From NCBI GenBank assembly GCA_002722385.1, contig PBLR01000032.1:1-18607 (forward strand): 18,607 bases of DNA. Reading direction: 5' to 3'. The notes beneath the pieces are model-generated. The model made no database searches and was not told where the DNA came from. It saw only the letters and a program-made list of their open reading frames with translations. The DNA is from SAR116 cluster bacterium (lineage in GTDB: Bacteria > Pseudomonadota > Alphaproteobacteria > Puniceispirillales > Puniceispirillaceae). A program made the position numbers and the translations under genes. This document shows, one piece after another, positions 14,979 through 18,607 of this stretch (the first letter of the stretch is position 1; every line of letters starts with the position of its first letter).

Positions 14979-16424
14979 CTAGAAGAAGGCCTGCACATTT
15001 GTGCCTGCCGTTCCCGCAAGCTGGCCAATGCCAAGGAAAAACAGAACAATCACAGCCAGGCTGACCAAAAGAACCAGCCTGTTCTGGCGGCTGAGCCCTT
15101 CATCAAGCGGGGCATCTGCATCTTCAAAATACATCAGCTTGATGATCCGCAGATAATAAAAAGCCCCCACAACAGAAGTCAGAACACCTATAATCGCCAA
15201 CGGCACAAGACCCGCATTCACCGCTGCCAGAAACACATACCATTTACCAAAGAAACCGGCCAAAGGCGGAATGCCCGCCATAGAGAACATCACCACCATC
15301 ATACCGGCAGCCAGCAACGGATGGCTTGAAGACAGGCCAGACAGATCTGAAATCCGCTCAACCGGCGCACCATCCCGGCGCAGGCTCATAATGATTGAAA
15401 ACGCCCCTGCCCCCATAAAGACATAAGTGGTCATGTAAATCACAACACCCGTGGCGCCTTCAGCTGTGCCCGCTGCCAGCCCTGCCAGAGCATAGCCCAT
15501 ATGCGCAATAGACGAATAGGCCAGCATGCGTTTGATGTTCTGCTGCATGATCGCCCCTGTCGCCCCGACAATCATAGAGGCCACGGACAGCGCGATCAAA
15601 ATCTGTGCCCATTGATCACTGATCTCAGCAAAGGCGAAATAGGTGACATTCATCACCAATGTCATCGCCGCAACTTTCGGGACAATCGCAAACAGGGCCG
15701 TGACAGGTGTCGGCGCCCCTTCATACACATCTGGCGTCCACATATGAAACGGTGCGGCTGAAATTTTAAAGGCCAGGCCAGATAACAAGAACACCATGCC
15801 AACAGTCAGCCCAACCGGAACCTCGCCTCTCAAGCTGGCGGCGATATCTGCATAGGCGGTGCTGCCCGCAAACCCATAGACCAGAGACGCACCATACAAA
15901 AGCATGCCTGAAGACAACGCCCCGAGCAGAAAATATTTCAGGCCAGCTTCAGAAGATTTGAGCGAATTTGTCCGCATCGCCGCGATCACATAAAGCGGCA
16001 GTGACTGCAGCTCCAGCCCCATATACAGTGCGATCAAATCATGTGCTGATATCATCAGCAACATGCCCAAGACCGCCATCAGCACAAGCAGATGAAATTC
16101 AGCCCGGTCAATCCCCTCGCCCCAGCCGTCACTGACCAGCCAGCTGGCAAAAAACGCCCCGATCAGGACCAGCCCTTTCATATAAAGGGCAAAGCCGTCA
16201 GTCGCGAACAGACCGTTGAACAACACCACCTGATTAGAAGACAGGGTAAACAATGATAAGAACGCCAGGCCATAACCGCCAAGAGAAAGGCTGCGGACAA
16301 GCTTCATAGAGCCGGCCTCTGTTTCAGATGGCCGGTCAAACGCCGCAACCAGAACCAGTGACAACGCCACAGCAATAAGAATAAATTCAGGCAGAGCAGC
16401 CGAAAACGTTTGTGCCAAATTCAT
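14979..16424 (-). CDS. nuoN: NADH-quinone oxidoreductase subunit N
   Basis: 481 residues, normal for NuoN, an antiporter-like proton-pumping subunit in the membrane arm of complex I, mostly made of transmembrane helices. The functional charged residues seen in E. coli have counterparts here: E138 in YMGLELQSLPLYV, K163 in GLKYFLLGALSSG, K220 in LAFKISAAPFHMWTPDVY and K250 in IVPKVAAM. The loop-helix motif EGAPTPVTALFA follows. It starts 17 bases after nuoM and is the last subunit gene of the nuo operon; birA follows after 21 bases. No frameshift or missing helix is seen. Confidence 0.97.
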   Translation of the reverse strand: MNLAQTFSAALPEFILIAVALSLVLVAAFDRPSETEAGSMKLVRSLSLGGYGLAFLSLFTLSSNQVVLFNGLFATDGFALYMKGLVLIGAFFASWLVSDGWGEGIDRAEFHLLVLMAVLGMLLMISAHDLIALYMGLELQSLPLYVIAAMRTNSLKSSEAGLKYFLLGALSSGMLLYGASLVYGFAGSTAYADIAASLRGEVPVGLTVGMVFLLSGLAFKISAAPFHMWTPDVYEGAPTPVTALFAIVPKVAAMTLVMNVTYFAFAEISDQWAQILIALSVASMIVGATGAIMQQNIKRMLAYSSIAHMGYALAGLAAGTAEGATGVVIYMTTYVFMGAGAFSIIMSLRRDGAPVERISDLSGLSSSHPLLAAGMMVVMFSMAGIPPLAGFFGKWYVFLAAVNAGLVPLAIIGVLTSVVGAFYYLRIIKLMYFEDADAPLDEGLSRQNRLVLLVSLAVIVLFFLGIGQLAGTAGTNVQAFF

Positions 16425-16441
16425 TATCCCTACCCCTTAAA

Positions 16442-17938
16442 TCAGCGTAATGCCGTCTGCACAGGGCCGATCTGACCCAGCACGTCTCTTACTGCCACTT
16501 CCATGATATCCAGCAAGGTTGACGGATAAACGCCAAACCACAGCACAAAAACAGTCAGCGGAACAAAGATCATGAACTCGCGGCCTGACAGAGCTTCAAG
16601 TTCAAGTATTTCAGGTTTTTCAGCACGGCCGAACACCACCCGCCGATACAGCCACAGCATGTAACAGGCGCCCAGGATCAGGCCGGTCGCTGCCAGAATG
16701 GCCACCCAGTCCGCCCGGTTCCATGCCCCGACCAGAACCAGCATCTCGCCCACAAAGCCGGATGTACCTGGCAGGCCAACAGAGGCCAGCATCATAAACA
16801 TAAAAAATGTGGCGTAACGCGGCATCGCATCAACCACACCGCCATAGGCTGAAATCTCTCTCGTATGAAGCCGGTCGTATACCACACCAACACAAAAGAA
16901 CAACGATGCAGACACCAGCCCGTGCGAGATCATCTGAAACATCGCCCCGGCAATGCCCTGTTCATTCATGCTGAAAATACCGATGGTCACAAACCCCATA
17001 TGGGCAACAGATGAATAGGCAATCAGCTTTTTCATATCACTCTGTGCCAAAGCCACAAGCGAGGTATAAATCACCGCCACAACAGACAGCACAAAAATCA
17101 TCGGTGCAAATAAATCAGAGGCATCAGGGAACATTGGCAGAGAAAACCGGATAAAGCCGTAACCGCCCATCTTCAGCAATACGCCTGCCAGGATCATTGA
17201 TCCGGCTGTAGGGGCCTGAACATGCGCATCCGGCAGCCATGTATGTACAGGCCACATCGGCACCTTGACAGCAAAAGAGGCAAAAAAGCCGAGAAACAGC
17301 CAGAACTGCAGCGCTGGTGCAAAGTCAAATTCGGCCAATACCGGAATATCTGTGGTACCCGCCTGATGATACATGACCAGCATACAAACCAGCATCAGAA
17401 CTGAGCCCAGAAGCGTATATAAGAAAAACTTGAACGCAGCATAAACACGTTCTGCCCCGCCCCAGACCCCGATAATCAGGAACATCGGGATCAGAACACC
17501 TTCAAAAAACAGATAGAACATCAGCATGTCCAGCGACGCAAACATGCCGACCATCATGGTTTCCAGAACCAGAAAGGCGATCATATAGTCCCGCACGCGG
17601 TGTGTAATGCTGTGCCAGCTGGCCAGAATAGATAACGGCACCAAAAATGTAGACAGCAAGATGAACGGCATCGAAATACCATCAATGCCGAGATGATAGG
17701 AAATTCCTGCCCCGGAAATCCAGTCAACCTGTTCTTCAAACTGATAACCAGACAGGTTCGGATCAAACCCGAAATACAAGAACAGAGACAAAAAGAAAGT
17801 AAAACCAGAGACCCATAACGCCACCAGCTTCGCATTTGTGGCGACATTTGCTTCAGACCCCCGCACCAACATCAGGAACAGGACGCCGGTAAGCGGCAGG
17901 AATGTAATAACGCTAAGAAGCGGCCAAGTCGTGCTCAT
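16442..17938 (-). CDS. nuoM: NADH-quinone oxidoreductase subunit M
   Basis: 498 residues, normal for NuoM, the middle antiporter-like subunit of the complex I membrane arm. Key residues of the proton channel are present: E146 in FYLFFEGVLIPMFL, K225 in FAVKVPMWPVHTWLPDAHVQ, and K256 in GVLLKMGGYGFIRF. Also visible are LGIDGISMPFILLS near the N-terminus and the discontinuous-helix segment KKLIAYSSVAHMGFVTIG. The ATG at 17938 starts 4 bases after the nuoL stop, and 17 bases separate its stop from nuoN. The L-M-N order is the standard end of the bacterial nuo operon. Confidence 0.97.
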   Translation of the reverse strand: MSTTWPLLSVITFLPLTGVLFLMLVRGSEANVATNAKLVALWVSGFTFFLSLFLYFGFDPNLSGYQFEEQVDWISGAGISYHLGIDGISMPFILLSTFLVPLSILASWHSITHRVRDYMIAFLVLETMMVGMFASLDMLMFYLFFEGVLIPMFLIIGVWGGAERVYAAFKFFLYTLLGSVLMLVCMLVMYHQAGTTDIPVLAEFDFAPALQFWLFLGFFASFAVKVPMWPVHTWLPDAHVQAPTAGSMILAGVLLKMGGYGFIRFSLPMFPDASDLFAPMIFVLSVVAVIYTSLVALAQSDMKKLIAYSSVAHMGFVTIGIFSMNEQGIAGAMFQMISHGLVSASLFFCVGVVYDRLHTREISAYGGVVDAMPRYATFFMFMMLASVGLPGTSGFVGEMLVLVGAWNRADWVAILAATGLILGACYMLWLYRRVVFGRAEKPEILELEALSGREFMIFVPLTVFVLWFGVYPSTLLDIMEVAVRDVLGQIGPVQTALR

Positions 17939-17942
17939 CTGA

Positions 17943-18607
17943 CTATCCCCCGAACCCGCTAAAATACCATGTCAGCAACACGACCACACCGATCATCATG
18001 GCAAACGCATAATGATATACATAACCGGTTTGCATCTGCACCAGACGCCCGGACAGACGCGCCACCAGAGCTGACAAGCCATCTGGGCCGTAATGGTCAA
18101 TAACGCCTTTATCACCGCGCACCCACAACAGACGCCCTATCCGCACCGCCGGTCCGACAAAAATACGGTCATACAGCTCATCAAAATACCATTTATTGAA
18201 CAAAAAGCGGTACAGTGCGCCTGCCCTGCCGGCAACAGATATCGGCAACCACGGCAGGCGGACATAGGCAATATAGGCCCCGACAACCCCTGCTGTTGCC
18301 AGACCGATAGGCAGCAGCTTGACCCAGGTCGGCACATGATGAGCTGCTTCCATTGCGTCATGAGACGGCAGGATGAAAATGGAAGCCCCCCAGAAATCTT
18401 GCCAGTGATGACCGACAAACAAATCATAGCCCATCCAGCCCGCAAAAATCGCGCCCAACGCAAGCGGTACAAGTGGCAAGGTCATGACATTCGGGCTTTC
18501 ATGCACATGGGCCATCACCTCATCACTGGCGCGCGGCGTACCGTGAAAAGCCAGAATCAGTAACCGCCAGCTGTAAAACGCGGTCAGAAGCGCCGCAGCA
18601 CAGCCGA
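17943..18607 (-). CDS. nuoL: NADH-quinone oxidoreductase subunit L, C-terminal part (gene cut by the window edge)
   Basis: About 220 C-terminal residues of NuoL, the distal antiporter-like subunit of complex I; the remaining roughly two thirds lie beyond the window. The frame stays open to the last base: upstream of the methionine at 18518 it reads LLTAFYSWRLLILAFHGTPR, a typical NuoL segment, so that methionine is internal. Then come AHVHESPNVMTLPLVPLALG (helix), the FNKWYFDELYDRIFVGP motif, which is highly conserved in the lateral-helix region, and a last transmembrane helix (YAFAMMIGVVVLLTWYFSG) that anchors the long lateral helix along NuoM and NuoN. It ends 4 bases before nuoM. Confidence 0.96.
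   Translation of the reverse strand, partial: GCAAALLTAFYSWRLLILAFHGTPRASDEVMAHVHESPNVMTLPLVPLALGAIFAGWMGYDLFVGHHWQDFWGASIFILPSHDAMEAAHHVPTWVKLLPIGLATAGVVGAYIAYVRLPWLPISVAGRAGALYRFLFNKWYFDELYDRIFVGPAVRIGRLLWVRGDKGVIDHYGPDGLSALVARLSGRLVQMQTGYVYHYAFAMMIGVVVLLTWYFSGFGG

Noticed and set aside
1..18607. Search for mobile elements, phage genes, CRISPR arrays, toxin-antitoxin or defence genes
   Set aside because: Every recognised gene is conserved core metabolism, respiration or information processing; no transposase, integrase, repeat array or unusual composition island was seen.

Overview
The window is a dense, almost wholly coding stretch of a bacterial chromosome from an alphaproteobacterium. 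Diagnostic features are an ihfA, MerR and tRNA-Pro run, a CBP3-type ubiquinol-cytochrome c chaperone, the DUF1467 membrane protein, RNase J with methylmalonyl-CoA epimerase, and a RibB fused to a degenerate GTP cyclohydrolase II domain. Base composition looks moderate by eye (not computed). A marine, SAR116-like alphaproteobacterium would fit, but that is a guess. All genes read on the minus strand except one outer-membrane lipoprotein gene.

Read in the direction of transcription (high to low coordinates): (1) The 3' end of a complex I operon, nuoL (cut by the window edge), nuoM and nuoN, runs with tiny gaps or overlaps into birA (biotin ligase), coaX (pantothenate kinase), rnj (RNase J), mce (methylmalonyl-CoA epimerase) and a small DUF1467 membrane protein. 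(2) After a 145-base spacer with a plausible promoter come rpiB, glyA, nrdR, ribD, ribE, ribBX, ribH and nusB. This block makes ribulose-5-phosphate, one-carbon units and riboflavin. (3) A BamE-like lipoprotein gene on the plus strand converges on nusB with only 3 bases between the stop codons. (4) Divergent from it is a minus-strand unit: cytochrome bc1 chaperone, YceD/DUF177, plsX, fabH, ihfA and a MerR-like regulator. (5) The first 47 bases are the 5' part of a tRNA-Pro(GGG) gene with its own likely promoter.

The pathways connect. RpiB makes ribulose-5-phosphate, the substrate of RibB. GlyA supplies one-carbon units for purines, and so for GTP, the other riboflavin precursor. RibD, RibB, RibH and RibE complete the route, but no functional GTP cyclohydrolase II is encoded here. 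PlsX and FabH start phospholipid and fatty acid synthesis. BirA and CoaX supply biotinylated enzymes and CoA, and Mce acts in the propionyl-CoA route, whose carboxylase needs biotin.

Several start codons are moved from the longest open frame on the basis of Shine-Dalgarno sequences, family N-termini and gene overlaps (plsX, ribH, nrdR, rnj, bamE). I found no mobile element, CRISPR array, prophage or convincing new system. This is conserved core genome. The points most worth a second look are the degenerate RibBX domain, the rpiB leader palindrome, the terminator-free bamE/nusB convergence and the uncharacterised conserved small proteins. No gene-free stretch exceeds 300 bases; the largest spacers are 4056-4253 and 10876-11021.
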